Notes under the pieces: generated by a model
Database searches by the model: none
Seen by the model: only the letters and a program-made list of their open reading frames with translations
What the model was told of the DNA's origin: nothing
Translations under genes and position numbers: made by a program
Shown here: piece by piece, positions 47,974-57,485 of the stretch
How positions within the stretch are numbered: position 1 is the first letter of the stretch
Layout: each line of letters opens with the position of its first letter
Assembly: GCF_036231905.1 (NCBI RefSeq)
Contig: NZ_JAZARE010000013.1
Coordinates: 107,326 to 171,325 of the forward strand
Origin: CAMLIZ01 sp036231905
GTDB taxonomy: Bacteria; Pseudomonadota; Gammaproteobacteria; Burkholderiales; Burkholderiaceae_C
Length of the DNA stretch: 64,000 bases
Direction of reading: 5' to 3'

Positions 47974-48015
47974 TTGAGCCAAGGCAAGGACGCGCGCGCT
48001 GCCTTCCGGTACGGT
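47974..48015 (+). promoter_or_regulatory. FNR-like box and -10 of the nitronate monooxygenase-like gene
   Basis: TTGAG-CCAA-GGCAA (47974-47987) followed after 22 bp by TACGGT (48010-48015). Transcription would begin about 2 bases before the ATG at 48024. The box is weaker than that of norB, 52 bp away on the other side of the divergent gap. Confidence 0.5.
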
Positions 48016-48023
48016 GCAGCCGC

Positions 48024-49238
48024 ATGAACCAGCCAACCGCCATCGACCCCGCGCTGCGGGCCTTGCTCCACGGCAGCGCGCTCGCACCGCTGCGCCTGGG
48101 CGACCGCGAGCTGCTGCCGGTCGTGCAGGGCGGCATGGGGGTCGGCGTCTCGGCACACCGCCTGGCCGGCAGCGTGGCCGCGCTGGGCGGCGTGGGCACC
48201 TTGTCGTCGGTGGACCTGCGCCGCCACCATCCCGACCTGATGGAGCGCACCCGCGGCCTGGGTGTCGGGCCGGATGCCAAGGCCGCGATCAACGGGGCGA
48301 ACCTGGTGGCGCTGGAGCGCGAGATCGCGCTGGCACGCCGGCTGTCGGGCGGCTTCGGGATGCTGGCGATGAACGTGATGCGCGCCGTGAGCGACTACGC
48401 CGCGTACGTGCAGCGCTCGCTTGAATGCGGCATCGACGCGGTGGTGGTCGGCGCCGGCCTGCCGCTGGACCTGCCCGAGCTGGCGGCCGATCATCCGAAG
48501 GCCAGGCTCATCCCCATCCTGTCCGACGCCCGCGGCGTGCAGCTGGTGCTGCGCAAGTGGGAGCGGCGCAAGCGCCTGCCCGATGCGGTGGTGCTGGAAC
48601 ATCCCGGCCATGCCGGCGGCCACCTGGGCGCGGCTTCGGTGGCCGACGTGTCCGACCCGCGCTTCGACTTCGATCGCGTGGTGCCGCAGACGCTGGAGGT
48701 GTTGCGCGCCGCCGGGGTGGAGCGGCAGGTGCCTGTGATCGCCGCAGGCGGCATCCGCAGCCTGCACGACATCCGGCGGCTGCAGTCGCTGGGGGCGGCC
48801 GCGGTGCAACTGGGCACGCCGTTCGCGGTGACGGTGGAGTGCGACGCCGATCCGGCCTTCAAGCGCGTGCTGGCCGAGGCGCGCGACGAGGACATGGTGG
48901 AGTTCACCAGCGTGGCCGGCCTGCCGGCGCGCGCGGTGCTCACGCCCTGGCTCAAGGCCTACCTCAAGGCCGAACCGCGGCTGCAGGCCGTGGCGCACGT
49001 GAAAGCGCGCTGCACCAAGGTGTTCGACTGCCTGGCGCAGTGCGGGCTGCGCGACGGCAAGGCCGGCTGGGGGCAGTTCTGCATCGACCAGCAGCTGGCG
49101 GCCGCCATGAAGGGCGACCTGCAGCGGGGCCTGTTCTTCCGCGGCCGGGGTGCCTTGCCGTTCGGCGACCAGATCCGCAGCGTGCGCGAGCTGATGGAGC
49201 GGCTGCTCGGCGGCGTGGTGCCGGCCGCAGCGGCGTGA
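48024..49238 (+). CDS. Nitronate monooxygenase/FabK-like flavoprotein
   Basis: A 404-residue TIM-barrel FMN protein of the NMO/2-nitropropane dioxygenase family: QGGMGVGVSAHRLAGSVA at the N terminus, PGHAGGHLG, AAGGIRSLHDI for the FMN phosphate, and LGTPFAVT. A cysteine-containing tail (CTKVFDCLAQCGLRDG) follows residue 330, beyond the usual core. It is divergent from norB and shares the FNR-type promoter pattern, which suggests a role in nitrogen-oxide metabolism; the substrate is unknown. No ribosome site is visible. Confidence 0.82.
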   Translation: MNQPTAIDPALRALLHGSALAPLRLGDRELLPVVQGGMGVGVSAHRLAGSVAALGGVGTLSSVDLRRHHPDLMERTRGLGVGPDAKAAINGANLVALEREIALARRLSGGFGMLAMNVMRAVSDYAAYVQRSLECGIDAVVVGAGLPLDLPELAADHPKARLIPILSDARGVQLVLRKWERRKRLPDAVVLEHPGHAGGHLGAASVADVSDPRFDFDRVVPQTLEVLRAAGVERQVPVIAAGGIRSLHDIRRLQSLGAAAVQLGTPFAVTVECDADPAFKRVLAEARDEDMVEFTSVAGLPARAVLTPWLKAYLKAEPRLQAVAHVKARCTKVFDCLAQCGLRDGKAGWGQFCIDQQLAAAMKGDLQRGLFFRGRGALPFGDQIRSVRELMERLLGGVVPAAAA

Positions 49239-49252
49239 GGCGCGCGCCGCGT

Positions 49253-49837
49253 TCAGGCGCTGCGCTTGTAGCCCAGCGGGTCGGGCAGGCTCGCCAGGAT
49301 GTGCTGGTACAGCGGGCGGAACGGCTCTTCCGGCTCATGGCCGGTGAAGGGATCGCGGTTGCCCGCGAAGGCTTCGTCCAGCTCGGCCCAGTCCTCAGGG
49401 CTGAAGCGTTCCTCGGCGGCGCGCAGCACGTGCCGCTCCTCGAGCATCATGTGACGCAGGTAGAACGCGGTGTAGCGGTCCAGCGCCTGTTCGAACGCGG
49501 CGCGCCGTTCATCGCCCATCACCTCGTAGGCCAGCAACGCGTGCTCCAGCTGGTGCATCGAGCGTTCGCCTTGCTGATGATCATCCGACAGCTGGTCCAG
49601 CACTTCGGCGAGGTCCGGGCACTCGCGCCGCACCCGGGGGAACAGCAAGGCCTCCTCCTTCGGGTGGTGCAGGCGATTGGGGTACTCGTCGACGTAGAAC
49701 AGCATGGTGCGCAGCAGCCGGAAGTCGGGTGGCTGCCTCGCCGCCCGGCACTGCCGCAACAGCAAGGACATGGACTGCAGCATCGCGCTCAGCACGCGGT
49801 GTTCGTCGCGGATGATGGCCAGGGCGGTGGATCGCAT
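49253..49837 (-). CDS. Hemerythrin-domain protein
   Basis: A 194-residue four-helix hemerythrin HHE protein. Candidate di-iron ligands are DEHRVLSAML, HHPKEEALLFP, DDHQQGERSMHQLE and HMMLEERHVL. Such proteins bind O2 or NO or help repair iron centres. It is the last gene of the DUF2249-led run and has its own FNR-like half-conserved box at 49873-49886. It converges on the nitronate monooxygenase-like gene. Confidence 0.88.
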   Translation of the reverse strand: MRSTALAIIRDEHRVLSAMLQSMSLLLRQCRAARQPPDFRLLRTMLFYVDEYPNRLHHPKEEALLFPRVRRECPDLAEVLDQLSDDHQQGERSMHQLEHALLAYEVMGDERRAAFEQALDRYTAFYLRHMMLEERHVLRAAEERFSPEDWAELDEAFAGNRDPFTGHEPEEPFRPLYQHILASLPDPLGYKRSA

Positions 49838-49872
49838 GATGCGTGAGCTTGGCAGGCCGCTGCCGCAAGGCC

Positions 49873-49886
49873 TTGCGCTGGATCAA
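49873..49886 (-). promoter_or_regulatory. FNR-like box before the hemerythrin gene
   Basis: TTGCG-CTGG-ATCAA: one perfect half-site, 8 of 10 bases overall, overlapping the stop codon of the DGC gene. No good -10 was seen at the 22-bp position, so it may be a weak or fortuitous site. Confidence 0.4.
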
Positions 49887-50299
49887 GCGGGGGCCACGCC
49901 GGCCTGCTGCACCGTGGCGGCCAGCTCCGCCGCCTGGCGCACCAGCGCGGTGTACAGGCGGTCGGCTTGCGCTGCATCGAAGTCCGCGTGGTAGACCTTG
50001 CGCACGCCTTCACGCGCCAGCTGCACGTGCAGCGTGGGTTGCACCCCTCGCTGCGCCAGGCAGCTGCGCGCGCAGGCCAGCACGCAGCCGTCGATGGCGA
50101 TGATCGGCCGGCCGTCGATGGCCGCGTCGCGCGCCTTGCGCACCAGCGGCGCCACTGCGCCGCCCACGCCGGCGATGCACGACATCTCCGCCTGGCCGGC
50201 ACGGTCCAGGCGCACCGCGAGGTGGTTCGCCAACTGGGCCGCGCTGGAGCAGCCCGAACAGGCGTAGACCAGCGGCAGGCTTTCGCGGTCTCTCGGCAT
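49883..50299 (-). CDS. DGC-domain putative zinc-binding protein
   Basis: A 138-residue cysteine-rich protein matching the DGC domain family (PF08859): YACSGCSSAAQLAN, MSCIAGVGG and the signature IDGCVLACARSCL. The cysteines probably bind zinc or an iron-sulfur cluster. Function is unknown. It lies 7 bases after the FmdE-like gene, so both are in one operon with DUF2249 and hemerythrin genes. ATG 50299 is chosen because the family core begins six residues later. Confidence 0.8.
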   Translation of the reverse strand: MPRDRESLPLVYACSGCSSAAQLANHLAVRLDRAGQAEMSCIAGVGGAVAPLVRKARDAAIDGRPIIAIDGCVLACARSCLAQRGVQPTLHVQLAREGVRKVYHADFDAAQADRLYTALVRQAAELAATVQQAGVAPA

Positions 50300-50306
50300 G
50301 GTGGTC

Positions 50307-51011
50307 TCAGAAGCGGGTGTCGGCAAGGCGGCCGTGCGATGTGCGCTCCAGCGGCAGCGGGAAGGACGACGCGATGGCCGATGGTGGGCTGGGCCACAGG
50401 CGGCGTGCCGGCCGCACCACGAACACACCGTCGTCGTACGCCAGGTCGCACAGCAGGTGCTCCACCCGCTGCTGCCACAGGCGGCCCAGCTCCGCCAGCT
50501 CGGCGGGGGAGGCCTTGCCCTGGGTGCATTGCTGCAGCAGCCGCGTCAGCTGCGGCGGCTCGGGCAGCAGGGTGAGGTCGGCCACGGCGTCGACCGCCCA
50601 GCGGTTGTCGAGCCGGGTGAAGCGCAGTGCCAACGGCAGCGCGGGCACGTAGCGCTGCAGGCCGTTGCGTGCAAAGCGGCCTGCCAGGCCCTTGAAGCCT
50701 GTTTCCCCGGCCGCACCGGTGAGCTGCTGCACCACCGCGGCGACCACCCCGTTGGCGCCGTCGCGCATGTCGTTGCGGAAGTCCACCCGCACGCCACCAC
50801 GCTCGGGCAGGCGGTCGGGGTAGAGCGCGACCATCGCACGCACGGTCAGCCAGTACGTGGCGGCGACCGTGGGGCAGGAGTGGCCGGCCAGCATCACGAC
50901 GTCGGCGTAGCCGTACTCGAACACGCCGCCTTCGGCGCTGCCCAGCACCTCGGCCAGCGGATCGTGCACGCGCAGCCGGGGCACGCGGTCGAAGAATGGG
51001 GGGAGTTTCAT
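50307..51011 (-). CDS. FmdE-like protein of unknown function
   Basis: A 234-residue protein resembling the formylmethanofuran dehydrogenase subunit E (FmdE) family in LAGHSCPTVAATYWLTVRAM and GGVRVDFRNDMRDGANGVV; the Cys of GHSCP is the conserved metal-binding position. The C-terminal half (RLWQQRVEHLL) is helical. Methanofuran chemistry is not expected here, so the true role is unknown. An upstream GTG at 51053 would overlap the DUF2249 gene; ATG 51011 avoids this. Confidence 0.65.
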   Translation of the reverse strand: MKLPPFFDRVPRLRVHDPLAEVLGSAEGGVFEYGYADVVMLAGHSCPTVAATYWLTVRAMVALYPDRLPERGGVRVDFRNDMRDGANGVVAAVVQQLTGAAGETGFKGLAGRFARNGLQRYVPALPLALRFTRLDNRWAVDAVADLTLLPEPPQLTRLLQQCTQGKASPAELAELGRLWQQRVEHLLCDLAYDDGVFVVRPARRLWPSPPSAIASSFPLPLERTSHGRLADTRF

Positions 51012-51037
51012 GGCCCGCGGGTTCGCAGCGTGCCGGT

Positions 51038-51310
51038 TCAGCGGCAGGTACACCCGCCGCAGCAGTCGCCCGACGATTCCTTGTCGATGCGCACGCGCCA
51101 GATCTGCGGGCCCTGTTCCACGTAGTTCCAGCTGAAGCGGCCCGGATGCTGCGCTTTCAGCTGGTGGTACAGCGGCTGGGGATCGTGGTCGTTCACCAGC
51201 TCCAGCGCGGCGCCGGGCGCCAGGTCGTCAAAGAGCGCAAAGATGCGTGCATGGCGCTCGCGCGGCAGCAGGGTTCGCACGTCGAGTGTGGTCACAAGGG
51301 GATGGGACAT
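51038..51310 (-). CDS. DUF2249 protein with cysteine-rich tail
   Basis: A 90-residue DUF2249 protein (LDVRTLLPRERHARIFALFDDL, then LELVNDHDPQPLYHQL) ending in a cysteine cluster GDCCGGCTCR. DUF2249 proteins (TusA-like fold) recur in NO-responsive gene sets with hemerythrins; the biochemical role is not established. GGAGA precedes the ATG. It is first in a four-gene operon and divergent from nrdJ across a shared FNR box. Confidence 0.82.
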   Translation of the reverse strand: MSHPLVTTLDVRTLLPRERHARIFALFDDLAPGAALELVNDHDPQPLYHQLKAQHPGRFSWNYVEQGPQIWRVRIDKESSGDCCGGCTCR

Positions 51311-51371
51311 GAAGGTCTCCGCAGTGGGGTCATGGAGCGGCCCGTGCACGGGGCGGCGGCGATAGATGCAT

Positions 51372-51441
51372 ATTGAATACACCTCAGCCCGAAGACGCCT
51401 TGATCCACGGCAAGCTCGCGCGCCCGGGGCGCCACTAACGT
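51372..51441. promoter_or_regulatory. Shared FNR-type box with -10s toward DUF2249 operon and nrdJ
   Basis: Box TTGAT-CCAC-GGCAA (51400-51413). On the minus strand TTCAAT (51372-51377) and on the plus strand TAACGT (51436-51441) each lie exactly 22 bp from the box, as at hemN/fnr. Confidence 0.65.
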
Positions 51442-51459
51442 GCCGGGCATCACAACCCA

Positions 51460-54357
51460 ATGACCGCCATGACGACCACGCTCACTCCCACTGTCCTGAC
51501 CGCGCAACCGATCAGCGAGGAAGTGCTGGTCGAAAAGTACGCCAAGGGCGATGAGCGCAGCGTGGCCGACGTGCGCAAGCGCGTGGCGCGAGCGCTGGCG
51601 GCCGCCGAGCCGCCGGACCAGCGCGCCCACTGGGAGACGGTGTTCTTCCAGGCGCAGGAGGCCGGCTTCGTGCCGGCCGGGCGCATCAATTCCGCCGCCG
51701 GCACCGAGCTCAGCGCCACCTTGATCAACTGCTTCGTGCAGCCGGTCGGCGACTCCATCGCGCACGATGACGACGGCCATCCGGGCATCTACACGGCGCT
51801 CACGGAGGCGGCCGAAACCATGCGCCGGGGCGGCGGCGTGGGCTATGACTTCTCGCGCATCCGCCCCCGCGGCGCCTGGGTGGGCAGCACGCAGTCCAGC
51901 GCATCCGGCCCGGTGAGCTACATGCGGGTGTTCGACCGCTCCTGCGAAACGGTGGAGTCCGCCGGTGCGCGTCGCGGCGCGCAGATGGGCGTGTTGCGCT
52001 GCGACCACCCCGACGTGGAGGAGTTCATCCACGCCAAGGACTCGGGCGACCTGCGCAACTTCAACATCTCGGTCGGCGTGACCGACGCCTTCATGCAGGG
52101 CGTGCTGGCTGGCAGCGAGATCGAGCTGGTGCACAAGGCCGAGCCCGGCCAGGCGCAAAAGAGCGCCGGCGCCTACCAGCGCGCCGACGGCCTGTGGGTG
52201 TACCGCAGGGTGAGCGCCCGCGCACTGTGGGACCAGGTGATGCGCTCCACCTACGACCATGCCGAGCCGGGCGTGCTGTTCCTCGACCGCATCAACGCCG
52301 ACAACAACCTGTCGTATTGCGAGACGATCGCGGCGACCAATCCATGCGCCGAGCAGCCGCTGCCGCCCTACGGCTGCTGCTGCCTGGGCTCGATCGACCT
52401 CACGCGCTTCGTGCGGCAGCCGTTCGAGGCCGATGCCGCCTTCGACGAGCCTGGTTTCACCGCCTTGGTGCGCACCTGCGTGCGCATGCTGGACAACGTG
52501 CTGGAGGTGACGCACTGGCCACTGCAGCGCCAGCATGACGAGGCGCGCAACAAGCGCCGCATCGGCCTGGGCTTCACCGGCCTGGGCGACGCACTGGTGA
52601 TGCTCAACCTGCGTTACGACACCGACGCTGCGCGCGCCATGGCGCGCCGCATCAGCGAGGCGATGCGCGACGCGGCCTACGAGGCGTCGGTGGCGCTCGC
52701 ACAGGAGCGCGGTGCGTTCCCGCTGTTCAACGCCGACCTCTACCTGCAGCGCGGCACCTTCGCCTCGCGCCTGCCGCAGCCGCTGAAGGACCGCATCCGC
52801 GCACACGGGCTGCGCAACTCGCACCTGCTGTCGATCGCGCCCACCGGCACGATCAGCCTGGCTTTTGCCGACAACGCCAGCAATGGCATCGAGCCTGCGT
52901 TCTCGTGGAGCTACCAGCGCAAGAAGCGCATGCCCGATGGCACCTTCAAGGAATACGCGGTGGAGGACCACGCCTGGCGGCTGTACCGTCACCTGAAGGG
53001 GCCGGACGCGGCGCTCACGCCGGCCTTCGTCAGCGCGCTGGAGATGAGTGCCGAGGCGCACCAGCAGATGGTGGCCGCCGTGGCACCCTGCATCGACACC
53101 GCCATCTCCAAGACGGTGAACGTGCCGCAGGAATATCCCTACGAGGAGTTCCAGCATCTGTACCTGCGTGCCTGGGAATCGGGCTTGAAGGGGCTGGCCA
53201 CCTACCGGCCCAACAGCGTGCTCGGTTCGGTGCTCAGCGTGGAGCCCGCTGTGGCGCCGGCACCGCAGGGCTTAGCGCCCGCTGCCCATGCCAACCAGCG
53301 CCTGGCGCTGGAGCGGCTGCCGCGGCAGCCGGTGCTGGCGTCGCTGCGCTGGCCGGGGCGGCCGGAGTTCCCCGCCGGCAACGCGGCCTGGTGTTTCATG
53401 GTGCGGCATCCGCACGGCGAGTTCGGCCTGTTCGTCGGCGAGGCGGCCTCGGAGGAGCTGATTCCGCGGCCCTTGCCCTTCGAGGTGTGGGTCAATGGCG
53501 CCGAGCAGCCACGCGGCCTGGGCGCATTGGCCAAGACCTTGTCGATGGACCTGCGGGCCCGGGATGCGGCCTGGGCCCGGCTGAAGCTGGACGCGCTGGC
53601 CACCGTGCAGGAGGAGCGCGCCTTCGAGATGCCGTTTCCGCCACACGGCGAGCGGCGCCAGTTTCCCGGCGTGGTGGCCGCCACCGCCGCCGTGATCCGC
53701 TGGCGCTGCGAACAGCTGGGCCTGTGGAGCGGGACGGACGGCGACGCGCCCACGCCGGTGCTGGACGCGATGTTCAGCCTCGACGAGCCGCACACCGGCC
53801 CCTCCGGCACGCTGGCCTGGGCGGTGGACGTGGACAACCCGAGCACGGGAGAGGACTTCACCCTCACCTTGAAGGAAGTGGTGCTGCCCGGTGCGGATGG
53901 CAGCGCCCGCACGCGGCCTTGCGCGATCGGCTTCTCGGGCAACTACCCGCGTGCGCTGGACGGGCTGGCCCGTGTGCTGTCGCTGGACATGCGGGTCATC
54001 GACCCGGCCTGGATCGGCATGAAGCTGCGCAAGCTGCTGTCCTATGCGGAGCCGCTGGGCCACTTCATGGCCTTCGTGCCCAGCCTCCACGCGCACGAGC
54101 GACGCCAGCAGACCTGGCCGTCCACCGTGGCCTACATCGCGCGGCTGATCATCCACCGCTACGCCATGTTGGGCGTGTTGGACGAACAAGGCTATCCGTT
54201 GCAGGAGATGGGCATCCTGGTGTCGCCCGAAGGCGCACCGGCGGCCGCCGCGCCCATGGCCGGCGCGCGCTGCCCGGAATGCGGCAACAGCACCCTGATC
54301 CAGAAGGACGGCTGCAGCTTCTGCACGGCATGCGGCCACATCGGCGCCTGCGGTTGA
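51460..54357 (+). CDS. nrdJ: Class II (adenosylcobalamin-dependent) ribonucleotide reductase
   Basis: A 965-residue reductase that makes deoxyribonucleotides with a B12-generated radical, independent of oxygen. Core motifs are INCFVQPVGDS, NPCAEQPLPPYGCCCLGS (active-site Cys and Glu) and LLSIAPTGTISL. After about residue 600 come two copies of a TSCPD-like segment and a terminal zinc ribbon (CPECGNS, CSFCTACGHIGACG) that likely serves as the re-reducing cysteine tail. This is the long form found in betaproteobacteria. There is no ribosome site; the FNR-type promoter predicts a leader of about 12 bases. Confidence 0.93.
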   Translation: MTAMTTTLTPTVLTAQPISEEVLVEKYAKGDERSVADVRKRVARALAAAEPPDQRAHWETVFFQAQEAGFVPAGRINSAAGTELSATLINCFVQPVGDSIAHDDDGHPGIYTALTEAAETMRRGGGVGYDFSRIRPRGAWVGSTQSSASGPVSYMRVFDRSCETVESAGARRGAQMGVLRCDHPDVEEFIHAKDSGDLRNFNISVGVTDAFMQGVLAGSEIELVHKAEPGQAQKSAGAYQRADGLWVYRRVSARALWDQVMRSTYDHAEPGVLFLDRINADNNLSYCETIAATNPCAEQPLPPYGCCCLGSIDLTRFVRQPFEADAAFDEPGFTALVRTCVRMLDNVLEVTHWPLQRQHDEARNKRRIGLGFTGLGDALVMLNLRYDTDAARAMARRISEAMRDAAYEASVALAQERGAFPLFNADLYLQRGTFASRLPQPLKDRIRAHGLRNSHLLSIAPTGTISLAFADNASNGIEPAFSWSYQRKKRMPDGTFKEYAVEDHAWRLYRHLKGPDAALTPAFVSALEMSAEAHQQMVAAVAPCIDTAISKTVNVPQEYPYEEFQHLYLRAWESGLKGLATYRPNSVLGSVLSVEPAVAPAPQGLAPAAHANQRLALERLPRQPVLASLRWPGRPEFPAGNAAWCFMVRHPHGEFGLFVGEAASEELIPRPLPFEVWVNGAEQPRGLGALAKTLSMDLRARDAAWARLKLDALATVQEERAFEMPFPPHGERRQFPGVVAATAAVIRWRCEQLGLWSGTDGDAPTPVLDAMFSLDEPHTGPSGTLAWAVDVDNPSTGEDFTLTLKEVVLPGADGSARTRPCAIGFSGNYPRALDGLARVLSLDMRVIDPAWIGMKLRKLLSYAEPLGHFMAFVPSLHAHERRQQTWPSTVAYIARLIIHRYAMLGVLDEQGYPLQEMGILVSPEGAPAAAAPMAGARCPECGNSTLIQKDGCSFCTACGHIGACG

Positions 54358-54382
54358 CGCCGCGTGCAAGCCGGGCGGTCGC

Positions 54383-54424
54383 TTGACCCAGGTCAAGTCC
54401 CCGCCCGGCATGTCGCCGCACAGT
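54383..54424 (+). promoter_or_regulatory. Symmetric TTGAC/GTCAA box and -10 of moaA
   Basis: TTGAC-CCAG-GTCAA (54383-54396), a perfect palindrome, with CACAGT (54419-54424) 22 bp downstream, identical to the -10 proposed for hemN. It precedes the moaA ATG by 25 bases. Confidence 0.7.
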
Positions 54425-54449
54425 CGCATCACTGACCCTGCGAGCCCCC

Positions 54450-55526
<1,077 letters not shown>

Positions 55527-55537
55527 CCGGCCGGCGC

Positions 55538-55579
55538 TTGACACACGTCAAGCCGGGTGGGGCGGTGACGGCCCACCAT
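55538..55579 (+). promoter_or_regulatory. Symmetric TTGAC/GTCAA box and -10 of narXL
   Basis: TTGAC-ACAC-GTCAA (55538-55551), a perfect palindrome, with CACCAT (55574-55579) 22 bp downstream. The predicted start of transcription is 1-2 bases before the narX ATG. Confidence 0.6.
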
Positions 55580-55586
55580 CGGCGCC

Positions 55587-57485
55587 ATGGACCCCGCACG
55601 CTGGCCCCTCGCTTCCAAGTTGTTGGGCATCGGCCTGGCCTTCCTGCTGCTGGCGCTGGTGTCCATCGCGCTCACGCTGTGGGTGTCGTGGCAGCTGGAG
55701 GGCGGTGCCGCCGCGGTGAACGAGGCGGGCCGCCTGCGCATGCAAAGCTATCGCCTGGCGCTGCAGGTGCAGCTTGGCGCGCCGGCCGCGCAACGGCAGC
55801 GCACCGCCGAGGGCATGGACGCCGGCCTGGAGCGCCTGCGCGCCGGCGATCCGTCGCGGCCGTTGTTCGTGCCCTGGAACGCGCGCACGCGTACCCAGTT
55901 TGCCGAGCTGCAGGCCCAGTGGCCGGCACTGCGCGACGCATGGCTGCGCTCCCCCGCCGCACCCGATGTCGAGCCGGTGGATGCCTTTGTGAGCCGCATC
56001 GACCGCCTGGTGGGCAGCATCGAGCAGCAGCTGTCCGACTGGACCGCCGTGCTGCGTGGATTCCAGTTCGCCATGGTGCTGCTGGCGATCTCCAGCACGG
56101 TGGTGCTGATGTACACCGGGCACCTCTTCGTGCTGGAGCCGCTGAAGCGGCTGCACCAGGGCCTGGCCCAGGTGCGCGAAGGCGACTTCGGCGCCCGCGT
56201 GGAAAAAACCTCCAGCGACGAGTTTGGCCAGCTGGCCGAAGGCTTCAACACGATGGCGGCGCATCTGCAGGCGCTGTACGGCCAGCTCGAAGCCAAGGTG
56301 GCGGAAAAGACCGAGCGCCTGGAGGTCCAGCGCGAGCGGCTGGCGGCCCTGTACGAGGTGAGCGCCTTCATCGCCAGCGCCGAAACGCTGCCGGTGCTGG
56401 CGCAGGGCTTTGCACGCCTGATGCGCCGCATCGCGCGCGCAGACGGGGTCGCGGTGCGCTGGTCCGACGAACGCAACGAGCGCTACCTGATGCTGGCCTC
56501 CGACGGCCTGCCCGCTGCGCTGAGCGACGAGGAGCAGTGCCTGCCCGCTGGCGACTGCCACTGCGGCCAGGTGGCGCAACCGCCCCGCTTGCGGGTGATT
56601 CCGATCATCGGCGGCGAACCCAGCTCACGAGGCCACTGCTCGAAGCTCGGCTTTCGCATGCTGCTCACGCTGCCGGTGGCGTTGCACCAGCAGGTGCTGG
56701 GCGAGATCGACCTGTTCTTCAACGCGCCGCGCGAGGTGGGCGAGGAAGAGCGTGCCCAGTACGAAACCCTGGCCAGCCACCTGGCCGGCGGCATGGAAAG
56801 CCTGCGCGCCGCGGCGCTCGAACGGGAAGCGGCCGTGGCCCAGGAGCGCACGCTGCTGGCGCAGGAGCTGCACGACTCCATCGCCCAGTCGCTCGCCTTC
56901 CTGAAGATCCAGGTGGGGCTGCTGCGCCAGGCCATGAAGCGCCATGACGAACCTGCGCTGCAGCGCAGCGCCGACGAGCTGGAGACCGGCGTGCGCGAGT
57001 GTTATGGCGATGTGCGCGAGCTGCTGCTGCACTTTCGCACCCGCACCAGCGCCGAGGACATCGGCGTGGCGCTGCGCACCACCTTGCAGAAGTTCGAACA
57101 CCAGAGCGGGCTGCGCACCGAGCTGCAGATGCACGGCCACGGCGTGCCGCTGCCGGCCGACGTGCAGATCCAGGTGCTGCATGTGCTGCAGGAAGCGCTG
57201 TCCAACATCCGCAAACACGCCCGGGCCACGCAGGTGGTGCTCAGCGTGCAGCAGCAGCCGGCGTGGCGCTTCCAGGTCAAGGACGACGGCATCGGCTTTG
57301 ACCCGCACGCCGCGCTGGACGAGACGCACGTCGGCCTGCGCATCATGCGCGAGCGTGCGGCCCGCGCGGGTGCCACGGTCGACGTGGCGTCGGCCCCTGG
57401 CCAGGGCACCTGCATGACCCTCACCCTGCATGCGCGGCCATCGCCCGCCCGCGTTGCGCCTTCCTCCAGCACCGCTGCTGCATGA
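55587..57485 (+). CDS. narX: Nitrate/nitrite sensor histidine kinase
   Basis: A 632-residue sensor kinase. TM1 lies near residues 12-32 and is followed by the P-box NEAGRLRMQSYRLAL, the nitrate-binding element of NarX/NarQ. TM2 is about residue 155-175, then HAMP, a cysteine-containing central module (CLPAGDCHCG and HCSKLGF) and a HisKA_3 domain with phospho-acceptor His429 in AQELHDSIAQSL, then an ATPase domain with the ALSNIRKHA N box. It phosphorylates NarL, whose gene overlaps its stop (ATGA). It probably responds to nitrate or nitrite. Confidence 0.93.
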   Translation: MDPARWPLASKLLGIGLAFLLLALVSIALTLWVSWQLEGGAAAVNEAGRLRMQSYRLALQVQLGAPAAQRQRTAEGMDAGLERLRAGDPSRPLFVPWNARTRTQFAELQAQWPALRDAWLRSPAAPDVEPVDAFVSRIDRLVGSIEQQLSDWTAVLRGFQFAMVLLAISSTVVLMYTGHLFVLEPLKRLHQGLAQVREGDFGARVEKTSSDEFGQLAEGFNTMAAHLQALYGQLEAKVAEKTERLEVQRERLAALYEVSAFIASAETLPVLAQGFARLMRRIARADGVAVRWSDERNERYLMLASDGLPAALSDEEQCLPAGDCHCGQVAQPPRLRVIPIIGGEPSSRGHCSKLGFRMLLTLPVALHQQVLGEIDLFFNAPREVGEEERAQYETLASHLAGGMESLRAAALEREAAVAQERTLLAQELHDSIAQSLAFLKIQVGLLRQAMKRHDEPALQRSADELETGVRECYGDVRELLLHFRTRTSAEDIGVALRTTLQKFEHQSGLRTELQMHGHGVPLPADVQIQVLHVLQEALSNIRKHARATQVVLSVQQQPAWRFQVKDDGIGFDPHAALDETHVGLRIMRERAARAGATVDVASAPGQGTCMTLTLHARPSPARVAPSSSTAAA

